Source of the DNA: Patescibacteria group bacterium
GTDB taxonomy: Bacteria; Patescibacteriota; Gracilibacteria; JAHISY01
NCBI GenBank assembly: GCA_018817365.1
Contig: JAHISY010000128.1
Coordinates: forward strand, 1 to 19,302
Reading direction: 5' to 3'
Length of the DNA stretch: 19,302 bases
Part shown: positions 7,427 through 14,234 of the stretch, in pieces
Numbering within the stretch: the first letter of the stretch is position 1
How the letters are laid out: each line of letters starts with the position of its first letter
The notes under the pieces: model-generated
Told to the model about the DNA's origin: nothing
What the model saw: the letters and a program-made list of their open reading frames with translations, nothing else
Database searches by the model: none
Program-made: the position numbers and the translations under genes

Positions 7427-7873
7427 TTAGCGAATTTTTTTATTAATTAGTGAGGATTTAAACACACTGGGCTGGAAAGATTTTAGCCGAATTATTCGTG
7501 GAGCAAGATTGCGTTTTTTTAGATTTGTTTTTAATTCGGTAATCGAAAAAGTTTTTTGATCGAATCCGAGACAAATTACATCTGGTCGAATTTTCACAAT
7601 CGGTTTCAAAAAATCTTTTTTGTCTCCCAACATTGCTTGAAAAACTTTCGAACTTTGCGCGACGGTCGCAAGTCGACTCCGTTCGGGAAATTGTGGTCGC
7701 CGATTTTTGATTTTCACGACATTCACATCGCGCGCGAGGACAACAAAAAGCTTGCCGAATTTTGCGGACTGATCGAAAAAATTTAAATGTCCAAGATGCA
7801 ATCTATCGAAAGTTCCGAAAACCATCACTCGCTTGATTCGCTTCGCTCGCTTAGGGTGTATCGGCTTCTTCAT
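7427..7873 (-). CDS. HxGH nucleotidyltransferase (RibL/TagD-like; possible FAD synthase)
   Basis: A 148-residue single-domain cytidylyltransferase-like protein. The catalytic motif is VFGTFDRLHLGHLNFF (HLGH, with the GTFD strand), followed by VVLARDVNV, the product-binding region RSRLATV and VICLGFDQK. This size and the GFDQ ending resemble archaeal-type FAD synthase RibL and glycerol-3-phosphate cytidylyltransferases; the substrate cannot be told from sequence alone. The longer frame to 7909 would need a TTG start. ATG at 7873 (MKKPIHPK) is preferred, because it leaves 32 bases after the upstream small ORF and the fold begins shortly after. Confidence 0.85.
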   Translation of the reverse strand: MKKPIHPKRAKRIKRVMVFGTFDRLHLGHLNFFDQSAKFGKLFVVLARDVNVVKIKNRRPQFPERSRLATVAQSSKVFQAMLGDKKDFLKPIVKIRPDVICLGFDQKTFSITELKTNLKKRNLAPRIIRLKSFQPSVFKSSLINKKIR

Positions 7874-7905
7874 CCCACGAATTTTCCGCGAGAAAGAAGA
7901 GAAAT

Positions 7906-8037
7906 TCAAGTTTTAGCAACTCCTTCAACTTGCTTTCGTGTCGGCTCTCGAACTTTTTTAGCTTCGGCAAGCGCATTTTTCCACGCTTCTCGCGAGAGGG
8001 TTGCTGCTTCATCTTTGGAATTCCAAACATCGTGCAT
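7906..8037 (-). CDS. Possible 43-residue protein upstream of the nucleotidyltransferase
   Basis: ATG at 8037 to TGA at 7906-7908. The product (starting MHDVWNSKDEA, ending KQVEGVAKT) has a composition typical of a soluble helical protein, with balanced charge and Ala/Glu/Lys-rich stretches such as WKNALAEAKKVREP. It looks more protein-like than the overlapping 77-codon frame at 7851-8084. It lies on the same strand just ahead of the nucleotidyltransferase. I do not recognise a family. Confidence 0.35.
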   Translation of the reverse strand: MHDVWNSKDEAATLSREAWKNALAEAKKVREPTRKQVEGVAKT

Positions 8038-8213
8038 TTTAAAAGCTTAAAAAATAAATTTGAGTGAAATTTTCTGCTTCTCATTTTTGGAATGCAAATT
8101 TTCTGGAAACAAAAATTATCCGCTCCTAATTAAGAATCAACGGATTTTTAGTTTGAGAAAATATTTTATCCCCCAGATCATCTTCGCTCAAACCAACTAT
8201 TCTCCACCTTTCA

Positions 8214-8238
8214 TTCAACCCTCAGGGTCGGTAGACAG
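8214..8238 (-). repeat. CTGTCTACCGACCC repeat, copy A
   Basis: The minus strand reads CTGTCTACCGACCC followed by TGAGGGTTGAA. Two closely similar copies lie on the plus strand at 16091-16113 and 16150-16175. The core CCC-N-GGG is a short inverted repeat. Confidence 0.6.
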
Positions 8239-8274
8239 AAATGATTCTTGTAGTTCCACCACCCGCCGGGTGAA

Positions 8275-8477
8275 TGTCTGAACCACTGAAAACACTGATT
8301 CCACATGAATTTCACTGAACACTGATGACCACTGAATGTTTTTATTCAAACTCAGTGAAAATTCAGTGTTCACGTGTATTCAGCCTGTCCTCCGTCTTGT
8401 CCTCCGAAGTCGGAACGAAGGAGGAAGCCGAGAGGCGAAGGACGGGTGCTTTCATGTGTGGTTCAGTGGTTCAGACA
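8275..8477. repeat. About 200-base element with 16-bp terminal inverted repeats, copy 1
   Basis: It begins TGTCTGAACCACTGAA (8275-8290) and ends with the exact reverse complement (8462-8477). Inside are several short CACTGA units and their inverses (left half) and an imperfect palindrome starting CAGCCTGTCCTCCG (8381) and ending CGAAGGACGGGT (right half). A second, diverged copy with the same order of parts is at 16284-16483. No ORF inside is supported, so this is a non-autonomous, MITE-like repeat or a structured non-coding element. Confidence 0.6.
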
Positions 8478-8707
8478 AAGAGGGAAGGCGAAGCAGGAGC
8501 TTGAAAAATTGAAGCAGGAGTTTGTTAATTTGAAGGAGGGAAGTAGAGACGGAGATTTGAAACGACGAAGCAGGAGTTTGAAAAACTGGAGGCGGATAGC
8601 AGACCTGCCGGATACTTTCTTTCCGGGGTGGAGAGAATTTGGAGATAAACAAATTGTTTTTCCGTTGATCGCTGATCACTCCGCGAATGCGGGATGAGGG
8701 GGGGGAA

Positions 8708-8737
8708 GTTAACCTACCACTTAAGTGGTAGGTTAAC
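8708..8737. repeat. 30-base perfect palindrome (GTTAA...TTAAC family, copy 1)
   Basis: A perfect 15+15 palindrome beginning GTTAACCTACCACTT. It has the same length and the same ends as the elements at 11829-11858 and 13842-13871. It lies 76 bases before gatC and lacks a T-run, so it is not a standard terminator. Confidence 0.75.
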
Positions 8738-8783
8738 AGAGAGATTTTTGGAACTTGCCGAATGGGCGGGTAAAATGCGGCGC

Positions 8784-9074
8784 ATGCAAATCACAAAAGA
8801 TTTAATTCGACACATTGCGAAACTGGCAAGAATTAATTTAACTGAAGCGGAGAGCAAAAAATTCACAAAGCAGATGGGAGCGATCGTCGGTTTTATCGAA
8901 AAACTGAATTCGGTCGACACCGCCGGAATTCCGGAAACAAATCAGGTCAACGGGATGGAAAATGTTTTACGGGAGGATGAGATTGAGAATTTTCCGAAGA
9001 TGTCGGAGCTGATTGCGTGCTCGCATCATCCGATTGAAAACAATCAAATTAAAGTAAAAAAGTCTATTGGTTAG
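8784..9074 (+). CDS. gatC: Asp-tRNA(Asn)/Glu-tRNA(Gln) amidotransferase subunit C
   Basis: GatC is the small linker subunit of the GatCAB amidotransferase, which converts mischarged Glu-tRNA(Gln) and Asp-tRNA(Asn) to the correct amide. The 96-residue product from ATG 8784 starts MQITKDLIRHIAKLARI, matching the family N-terminus (ITxxxVxHIAKLARL), continues with LTEAE, IVGFIEKLNSVDT, and ends in the Arg-Glu-Asp region VLREDEIEN. ATG 8775 is an alternative three codons earlier. gatA follows after 39 bases. gatB is not in the window. Confidence 0.94.
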   Translation: MQITKDLIRHIAKLARINLTEAESKKFTKQMGAIVGFIEKLNSVDTAGIPETNQVNGMENVLREDEIENFPKMSELIACSHHPIENNQIKVKKSIG

Positions 9075-9113
9075 CAGTGGACAGTTTGCAGTTTGAAGTT
9101 TTTTTTTAAAAAA

Positions 9114-10565
9114 ATGGGAATCACTGAACTCAATCTCGTTGAAACTAAAAAGCTTTTCGAAGAAAAGAAAGTTTCTCCGCAAGAAGTTGTGGAAGCTTAT
9201 TTGAGCAGAATTAAAAAAATTGATCCAAAAATAGAGAGTTATTTATTTGTGAATGAAGGGGCGACAGCTGATGTCCAACATCCAACATCCAACATCCAAT
9301 CTCCATTATTTGGGATTCCGATTGCTCACAAAGATGTTTTTTGTACCGCGGGAATGCCGACTACCGCGGCGAGCAAAATTCTCGCGGATTATCATCCACC
9401 TTTTGATGCGACCTCGGTTGCGAAATTAAAAGCGGTCGGCGCGGTCAATCTTGGAAAATTAAACACCGACGAATTCACAATGGGCGCTTCGACCGAGACT
9501 TCCGCCTTCCAAAAAACGCGGAATCCGTGGGATTTAGAGCGAGTCCCGGGCGGTTCGAGCGGGGGATCGGCGGCAGCTGTCGCGGCAGATCTTTGTGTTT
9601 TTGCGACGGCGACCGATACCGGCGGATCGATTCGTCAGCCTGCGAGTTTCTGCGGAGTGACGGGATTGAAGCCAACATACGGACGCATTTCACGCTACGG
9701 AGTGATTTCGATGGCATCGAGTCTCGATACGATTGGAGTGATTACCAAGACCGTTGCCGATGCTGCGATCGCGCTCGAAATTCTGGCTGGTCAGGATTCG
9801 CGCGATGCGACGACGGGGGACGCGCTAGTTGAAAAATATTCCGAAAATTTGCGAACGGAATTAAAAGGCTTGAAAATCGGGATTCCAAAAGAATATTTCG
9901 TCGAGGGACTCGATTCGAAAGTTGAAAAAGTGATTCGGGAGGGGATTGCTCAGCTGAAAAAACTCGGTGCGGAAATTTCCGAAATCTCGCTCCCGCACAC
10001 CGAATTCGCCGTGCCGACTTATTATGTCATCGCGAGCTCCGAAATCTCGACAAACATGGCGCGTTTCGATGGCGTGCGTTACGGTCCGACCGTCGCGAAC
10101 GAAGAAGTCGAAAATTTAATTGAAATGTATTTCGAAAACCGCACGCGCGGTTTCGGCGACGAGGTAAAGCGGCGAATCATGCTTGGCACGTTTGCGCTCT
10201 CTGCCGGTTATGCCGACAAATTTTACAAAAAAGCGCTTCAAGTTCGGACGTTTATCAAGCGCGATTTTGATGAGACTTTCAAAAAAGTTGATTTCATCGC
10301 GACACCGACCGCGCCGACAACCGCCTTCAAAATTGGCGAAAAAATCGACGATCCGATTCAAATGTATCTCGCCGACATTTTCACCGCTCCTGCTTCGCTC
10401 GCGGGGGTGCCGGGGATTTCGATTCCCGCGGGTTTCGCGGAAGGGTTGCCCGTTGGGTTGCAGCTGCTCGCGCCGCAATTCGCTGAATCTAAACTTCTCG
10501 CAGTGGCGCACGCGTTTCAGATTTCAACGGGGCATCATTTAAAAAAACCTACATTTAATTTATAA
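9114..10565 (+). CDS. gatA: Asp-tRNA(Asn)/Glu-tRNA(Gln) amidotransferase subunit A
   Basis: GatA is the glutaminase subunit that releases ammonia from Gln for the GatCAB complex. It is an amidase-signature enzyme of 483 residues. The Ser-cisSer-Lys triad is visible as Lys73 (AHKD), Ser148 (PGGSSGGS) and Ser172 (DTGGSIRQP), evenly offset from the well known Lys79/Ser154/Ser178 numbering. ATG 9114 (MGITELNL) is chosen over the TTG at 9093. Residues 53-64 (DVQHPTSNIQSP) are encoded by a run of heptamers and replace the normal linker before LFGIPIAHKD. gatC lies upstream, and a MazF-like gene starts 11 bases downstream. Confidence 0.97.
   Translation: MGITELNLVETKKLFEEKKVSPQEVVEAYLSRIKKIDPKIESYLFVNEGATADVQHPTSNIQSPLFGIPIAHKDVFCTAGMPTTAASKILADYHPPFDATSVAKLKAVGAVNLGKLNTDEFTMGASTETSAFQKTRNPWDLERVPGGSSGGSAAAVAADLCVFATATDTGGSIRQPASFCGVTGLKPTYGRISRYGVISMASSLDTIGVITKTVADAAIALEILAGQDSRDATTGDALVEKYSENLRTELKGLKIGIPKEYFVEGLDSKVEKVIREGIAQLKKLGAEISEISLPHTEFAVPTYYVIASSEISTNMARFDGVRYGPTVANEEVENLIEMYFENRTRGFGDEVKRRIMLGTFALSAGYADKFYKKALQVRTFIKRDFDETFKKVDFIATPTAPTTAFKIGEKIDDPIQMYLADIFTAPASLAGVPGISIPAGFAEGLPVGLQLLAPQFAESKLLAVAHAFQISTGHHLKKPTFNL
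9273..9307 (+). repeat. Heptamer tract inside gatA
   Basis: Five consecutive 7-mers: GTCCAAC, ATCCAAC, ATCCAAC, ATCCAAT, CTCCATT. They encode a variable linker of GatA just before the catalytic Lys segment. The reading frame is kept. Confidence 0.8.
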
Positions 10566-10576
10566 ACTTGAAAACA

Positions 10577-11023
10577 ATGAAAGACTTTGACAAATGGAAT
10601 TCATTAAAAAAGCAAACTGACTTATGCGAAAAATATGTTTTTTTTAAAGAAAGAGATATTTTTTGGGTTCGCCACGGCGAGAACATAGGTTTTGAACAAA
10701 ACGGAAAGGGTGAATATTTTTTGAGACCAGCGATTATTTTGAAAAAGTTTAATCGAAATATTTTTTGGGGTGTTCCGTTGACGACAGCTGAGAAAATAAA
10801 TAAAAAATATTACTTCGAATTTACCTCGAGTCGTGGCGAAAAAAGTTTAGCAATTCTTTCTCAAGTTCGGCTTTTTGATGCCAAAAGATTGAGCCAAAAA
10901 ATTGGCATGGTAAACCAAACAGATTTTAATAGTTTAAAAACTAGACTTGCTGAAATCTTAGATTTGGCAAATTTAAAGCAGCCTCCGATGGAGGCTGCGA
11001 TCCCGAAGGAATTTGTACGATAA
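10577..11023 (+). CDS. MazF/PemK-family protein (toxin-like endoribonuclease), no visible antitoxin
   Basis: The 148-residue protein has the PemK/MazF beta-barrel pattern: ERDIFWVRHGENIGFEQNGK (entry strand and Gly-rich loop), then EYFLRPAIIL (the RPxxIL strand), VPLTT, and later LAILSQVRLFDAKRL (the conserved SQxRxxD/xxRL segment) before a C-terminal helix. MazF proteins are mRNA-cleaving toxins usually paired with a small antitoxin; none is seen next to this gene, whose neighbours are gatA and an oxidoreductase. ATG 10577 is preferred over TTG 10568. Base composition is visibly richer in A+T than in gatA, which suggests separate acquisition. The C-terminal residues QPPMEAAIPKEFVR are partly encoded by a perfect hairpin (10978-10998). 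Confidence 0.82.
   Translation: MKDFDKWNSLKKQTDLCEKYVFFKERDIFWVRHGENIGFEQNGKGEYFLRPAIILKKFNRNIFWGVPLTTAEKINKKYYFEFTSSRGEKSLAILSQVRLFDAKRLSQKIGMVNQTDFNSLKTRLAEILDLANLKQPPMEAAIPKEFVR
10978..10998. repeat. 9-bp-stem palindrome in the 3' end of the MazF-like gene
   Basis: GCAGCCTCC-GAT-GGAGGCTGC, a perfect stem with a 3-base loop. It lies inside the reading frame, encodes part of a tail beyond the conserved domain, and contrasts with the AT-rich gene around it. No T-run follows. Confidence 0.65.
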
Positions 11024-11076
11024 TTATAAGGAAATTTTTTCTAAAAATCAACTTTTTTACCAAATATTTTATCATT

Positions 11077-11814
11077 TTGAAACCCATTAAATTCATCGCG
11101 GAAGTTATCGGGCATCGCGATCTCGCCCCCGACATTTTCGAAAAAACTTTCCGCCTCGTCGAGCCGCAGGAACTGGAATATTCTGCCGGGAATTATACCT
11201 CCGTTCGTGTTGCCGATGGGAAGCAGCCGCCGGTTTTTCGCGCGTACACTTTTGCGAGTTGCGGGAATGATCCGACGACTTTCAAATTTTGCGTGAAACT
11301 TTTTCGAACGGATTCCGGCGAGGAAGGGCGGGGGAGCGGATATCTCAAAAATTTGAAAATCGGCGCGCGCGCGGAATTTTTCGGACCGGCAGGAGAAGGC
11401 AGCTTCGTTCCGCGCGGCAAAAATTCGGAGCCGCTTTTTCTGCTCGGAACCGGAACTGGTATCGCACCATTGAAAGCCGTCGCGGAAAAATTAACTTGCG
11501 AGAAGTCGCCGCGACAAATTCACCTTTTTTTTGGGGTGAGCTATCCCGAAGATATTTTTTATATTGCCGAATTCGAAAAAATCAAAAAATCAAATCCAAA
11601 TTTTAATTTTTGTGTTGCTGTTTCGCGACCGCCGGAAGGATTCGCTGGCATCACTGGTCGGTTGCCAGCTGTGCTCGAGGGTTCGAAAATTCCTAAAAAT
11701 GTGGAGGCGCTGGTTTGCGGGAGCGAGGCTTCGGTCGCGGGCATTAAAAATAAACTCCTCGAACTCGGCGTTCCGCCAAATCGAATCGACGCGGAGGGCT
11801 TCGGCGAAGTTTGA
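11077..11814 (+). CDS. FNR-type FAD/NAD(P)-binding oxidoreductase
   Basis: A 245-residue flavin reductase of the ferredoxin-NADP(+) reductase fold. The N-terminal FAD-binding barrel contains RAYTFAS (residues 55-61; family motif RxYSxxS) and the phosphate-binding stretch GRGSGYLKNLK. The C-terminal nucleotide-binding half has GTGTGIAPLKAV (from 124), FFGVSYPEDIFY and VCGSEASV (usual form CGP...). There is no iron-sulfur or globin domain attached, so the electron partner is unknown. The likely start is TTG at 11077, because no ATG lies close by and the fold begins at KFIAEVIGH. It is on the same strand as gatCA and the MazF-like gene. Confidence 0.88.
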   Translation: MKPIKFIAEVIGHRDLAPDIFEKTFRLVEPQELEYSAGNYTSVRVADGKQPPVFRAYTFASCGNDPTTFKFCVKLFRTDSGEEGRGSGYLKNLKIGARAEFFGPAGEGSFVPRGKNSEPLFLLGTGTGIAPLKAVAEKLTCEKSPRQIHLFFGVSYPEDIFYIAEFEKIKKSNPNFNFCVAVSRPPEGFAGITGRLPAVLEGSKIPKNVEALVCGSEASVAGIKNKLLELGVPPNRIDAEGFGEV

Positions 11815-11828
11815 AGGCAGTGCGGAAA

Positions 11829-11858
11829 GTTAATCTCCCAGATGTCTGAGGGGTTAAC
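11829..11858. repeat. 30-base imperfect palindrome (GTTAA...TTAAC family, copy 2)
   Basis: It starts GTTAATCTCCCAGAT and ends GTCTGAGGGGTTAAC. Pairing uses two G-U wobbles and one mismatch. It fills the gap between the convergent FNR-type gene and proC, where it could form a hairpin in both transcripts. Confidence 0.65.
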
Positions 11859-11859
11859 T

Positions 11860-12648
11860 TCAGTTCTTCAATTTCTCGCTCCGCTTCTTCGCCGCTTTCG
11901 CCGCTATTTCCACGATTTTTCCAAATTTCTTTTTTTCAAAAACTTTCAATGCGGCTTCTGTCGTGCCGCCTTTTGAGGTCACATTTTTTCGCAATTCCGA
12001 AAACGAAATCTTCGCTGCCTCCGCGAGTTTCGCTGCGCCCAAAAAAGTTTGCCGGACAAAAATCGGCGCGAGTTTGCCGAGTCCGAATTTCCGCGCGACC
12101 TTTTCCAACGCTTCCGCGAATACAAAAAAGTAAGCCGGACCGCTTCCTGAAATCGCGGTGACTGTATTCAACATTTTTTCGTTCCGCAACTCTACTTCCT
12201 TGCCGAAACTTGCCAAAATTTTCCGCACCAAAATCTTCTCCGTTTTTGAAACATTTTTGCTCGCGAACCATCCCGAAATTCCCGCGCCGATTTTCGCGGG
12301 GGTATTCGGCATCGCTCGCGCGATTTTTTGACTGCCAGTCGCTTTCTGCAAATTCGCGATCGGCGCTCCCGCGAGAATCGAGATTACCAATTTTTCCGTT
12401 TTCCAATTTTGGCAAACGCTCGCGAGATTTTGCGGTTTCACCGCGAGGAGAATCACATCCGCTTTCTCCACTGCTTCCGTCGCATTTTTCGCAACTTTCA
12501 CTCCAAATTTTTTTTTCAATTTTGCCAACTTTTTTTCGTCGGCATCGATGGCGGAGATTCGCGACGGCGGGAAAACTTTTTCACGAAGGAGAGCTTCGAG
12601 AATTGCGGAACCCATGATTCCACAGCCGATGATTGCTAGTTTTTGCAT
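11860..12648 (-). CDS. proC: Pyrroline-5-carboxylate reductase
   Basis: ProC reduces pyrroline-5-carboxylate to proline with NAD(P)H, the last step of proline synthesis. The 262-residue product from ATG 12648 begins MQKLAIIGCGIMGSAIL (Rossmann GxGxMG) and continues with VILLAVKPQ, ARAMPNTPAKIGAG, the C-terminal dimer-domain signature TAISGSGPAYFF and TSKGGTTEAAL. The longer frame to 12696 would need a TTG start and adds 16 residues ahead of the Rossmann strand, so it is not used. nnr lies 76 bases upstream on the same strand. No proA or proB is present in the window. Confidence 0.96.
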   Translation of the reverse strand: MQKLAIIGCGIMGSAILEALLREKVFPPSRISAIDADEKKLAKLKKKFGVKVAKNATEAVEKADVILLAVKPQNLASVCQNWKTEKLVISILAGAPIANLQKATGSQKIARAMPNTPAKIGAGISGWFASKNVSKTEKILVRKILASFGKEVELRNEKMLNTVTAISGSGPAYFFVFAEALEKVARKFGLGKLAPIFVRQTFLGAAKLAEAAKISFSELRKNVTSKGGTTEAALKVFEKKKFGKIVEIAAKAAKKRSEKLKN

Positions 12649-12724
12649 GGAAAGTTTGGTGAGAAAATTTTTAATTTTAGAATTTTGAAAATTCAAACTT
12701 TGATCTTGTTTTAAAATTACAAAT

Positions 12725-14185
12725 TTAAAATTTTTGATTAAATATTTCGCTAATAATTTTCGGAATCTCTCTCGCCAACATTTGAGGAGTGATGCTCTCC
12801 GATTTTACCGCAAGTCTCTCTCCTGCGAGTCCGACGAGAAATGCTGCGATTCCCGCTGCCTCGAACGGATCAATGCCGCGCGCCAGCAATCCTCCGACGA
12901 CTCCCGCGAGCGTGTCGCCCGTCCCGCCGGCGGTGAGAATCGGATTGCCCGAATCATTCCACCGAATTCTGCTGTCTTGAGAAATAATTTCATCGACGCG
13001 ACCTTTTTTCAGAATTACCGCGTTCAAATTTTTCGCGAGCAGTTTTGCATTCCCCCCCAATCTTTCTAGTTCTCCCGCGTGCGGCGTGAGCACGACTTTT
13101 TTTGAGATGAATTTTGGCAGGTCGGGCAGCAGCGCGTCTGCGTCGAAAACGAGCGGCTGCCTCGATTTCCGCGCGAGCAATTTCACTGCCTCCATTGTTT
13201 CCGAATTCCTGCCGAGTCCGCAGCCGACGACGATTGCCGCGTTAGTTTTTTTCGCGAATTTAAAAATTTCATCCGTTGCTTCGCAAGTCAAAAATTCCGG
13301 ATTACCGCGGAATTTTTTCACCAAAAAGTTCGGCGAGAATTTGCGAGTAGCTGCAAAATTAACCGCCGGCACGAAAAGGTCGACGAGGTCCACTCCGCTC
13401 GCGAGCGCGCCTGCCGCCGCGAAAATCGGCGCGCCGACGAATTCCGCGCTACCGCCGATGACGATCACGCGACCGTTTTCGCCTTTCCGAGAATTCTCCG
13501 CTCGCCGCGGAAAATAAAATTCCACATCACCCGGTCCGAAGTGGGTCTCCGCGATTTTTGGAATTCCGATCGGGACAACCCGTTCATTCGCTGAATTTTT
13601 CGAAGAATGAAATGCAACCACCAAATCGGGTTTCAAATTTCCCGTCGGCACATCGAGACTTATGAGAGATTGGAAATTGGAAGTTGGAAATTGGAGGTTG
13701 GAAAATGTAGCTTTTTGAATTTTCTTCACGATCTCGGCAAAAGGTTTTTTTAGTTTTCCTTCAGCTCCGATTCCGAGCAGCGCGTCAATGAGGATGTCTC
13801 CGTCAAATTTTATTTTCGGAGAATATTTGCGAATGGCGAGAGTTAACACCCCAGAAATCTGGGAGGTTAACGAGGTGATTTTTTTGAAATGATATCGCGC
13901 CGCCGCCGAGCGAATTTGCGATTCGGGGACCGCGAGAATCACTTCCACTTCCCCCGAGAAATCTCGGGGGTTAATCTCCAACAGTTCCGCCGCGACGACG
14001 AAACCATCGCCGCCGTTTCCGCCTCCGCCGCAAAAAATTTGAGCTTTTTTCGGCTTCCCAAATTTCCGCAAAATCTCCCGCGCGGCGGCGCGACCTGCGT
14101 TCGCCATCAAAATTTTCGCCGGCACTCCGCGGTATTCCGCGTTTGCGTCGACAATTCGCGTCGGAAGTATTTTTGAGACTTGCAA
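12725..14185 (-). CDS. nnr: Bifunctional NAD(P)H-hydrate epimerase / ADP-dependent NAD(P)H-hydrate dehydratase
   Basis: This enzyme repairs hydrated NADH and NADPH. The N-terminal epimerase (YjeF_N) half has MANAGRAAA and GGGGNGGDGFVVA (53-65), then LIDALLGIGAEG and SLDVPTG. The C-terminal ribokinase-like dehydratase half has GENGRVIVIGGS, VVGCGLGRN, VVLTPHAGELERL and GGTGDTLAGVVGGLLARG with the likely catalytic Asp424. Length is 486 residues. The start is TTG 14185 (MQVSKIL), since no in-frame ATG precedes the conserved region. Three segments of the epimerase half are repeat-encoded: residues about 71-79 and 105-116 (30-base palindromes) and 161-173 (heptamers). All keep the frame. Confidence 0.95.
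   Translation of the reverse strand: MQVSKILPTRIVDANAEYRGVPAKILMANAGRAAAREILRKFGKPKKAQIFCGGGGNGGDGFVVAAELLEINPRDFSGEVEVILAVPESQIRSAAARYHFKKITSLTSQISGVLTLAIRKYSPKIKFDGDILIDALLGIGAEGKLKKPFAEIVKKIQKATFSNLQFPTSNFQSLISLDVPTGNLKPDLVVAFHSSKNSANERVVPIGIPKIAETHFGPGDVEFYFPRRAENSRKGENGRVIVIGGSAEFVGAPIFAAAGALASGVDLVDLFVPAVNFAATRKFSPNFLVKKFRGNPEFLTCEATDEIFKFAKKTNAAIVVGCGLGRNSETMEAVKLLARKSRQPLVFDADALLPDLPKFISKKVVLTPHAGELERLGGNAKLLAKNLNAVILKKGRVDEIISQDSRIRWNDSGNPILTAGGTGDTLAGVVGGLLARGIDPFEAAGIAAFLVGLAGERLAVKSESITPQMLAREIPKIISEIFNQKF
13669..13703 (-). repeat. Heptamer tract inside nnr
   Basis: On the plus strand it reads ATTGGAA, ATTGGAA, GTTGGAA, ATTGGAG, GTTGGAA. On the coding strand it gives NLQFPTSNFQ, just before the SLDVPTG strand of the epimerase domain. 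Confidence 0.8.
13842..13871. repeat. 30-base palindrome inside nnr (GTTAA...TTAAC family, copy 3)
   Basis: It starts GTTAACACCCCAGAA and ends ATCTGGGAGGTTAAC, with two internal mismatches. It is translated on the minus strand as LTSQISGVLT. The 30-base length is divisible by three, so insertion is frame-neutral. Confidence 0.75.
13946..13975. repeat. Palindrome inside nnr (same family, copy 4, one end decayed)
   Basis: The core CCCCCGAGA-AA-TCTCGGGGG (13951-13970) is a perfect stem. The right flank TTAAT fits the family end and the left flank has diverged to CACTT. The minus strand encodes INPRDFSGEV, in a different codon phase from copy 3. Confidence 0.65.
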
Positions 14186-14198
14186 ATCTAATTTTGTT

Positions 14199-14227
14199 TT
14201 GTAACAATTATCGCCATTTAATATTAA
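14199..14227 (+). promoter_or_regulatory. Candidate promoter of the 107-residue unknown gene
   Basis: TTGTAA (14199-14204) and TATTAA (14222-14227) with a 17-base spacer. The -10 ends 7 bases before ATG 14235, so a transcript from it would be nearly leaderless. Confidence 0.35.
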
Positions 14228-14234
14228 TCAAATC

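Larger units (their letters stand above)
8038..8783. other. Repeat-rich non-coding region
   Basis: About 750 bases without a supported gene. From left to right it holds an AT-rich stretch, a CTACCGACCC-type repeat (8214-8238), a roughly 200-base element with inverted ends (8275-8477), a run of imperfect repeats of the form GAAGCAGGAGYTTGAAAAA (about 8491-8590), and a perfect 30-base palindrome (8708-8737). A 107-codon plus-strand frame spans part of this, but it follows the repeats and is not called. A TAAAAT hexamer at 8771-8776 sits just before gatC without a well placed -35. Confidence 0.5.

Noticed and set aside
7851..8084. 77-codon minus-strand frame upstream of the nucleotidyltransferase
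   Set aside because: It overlaps the start of the nucleotidyltransferase and is strongly basic without pattern. The 43-residue frame in another phase is more plausible.
8374..8697. 107-codon plus-strand frame with a coiled-coil-like stretch (KQELEKLKQEF)
   Set aside because: It begins inside the inverted-end element and follows imperfect nucleotide repeats. The rest is Arg/Pro-rich and not protein-like.
8708..8737. Intrinsic terminator before gatC
   Set aside because: The hairpin is perfect but has no T-run, and no plus-strand gene lies directly upstream. It fits the interspersed palindrome family.
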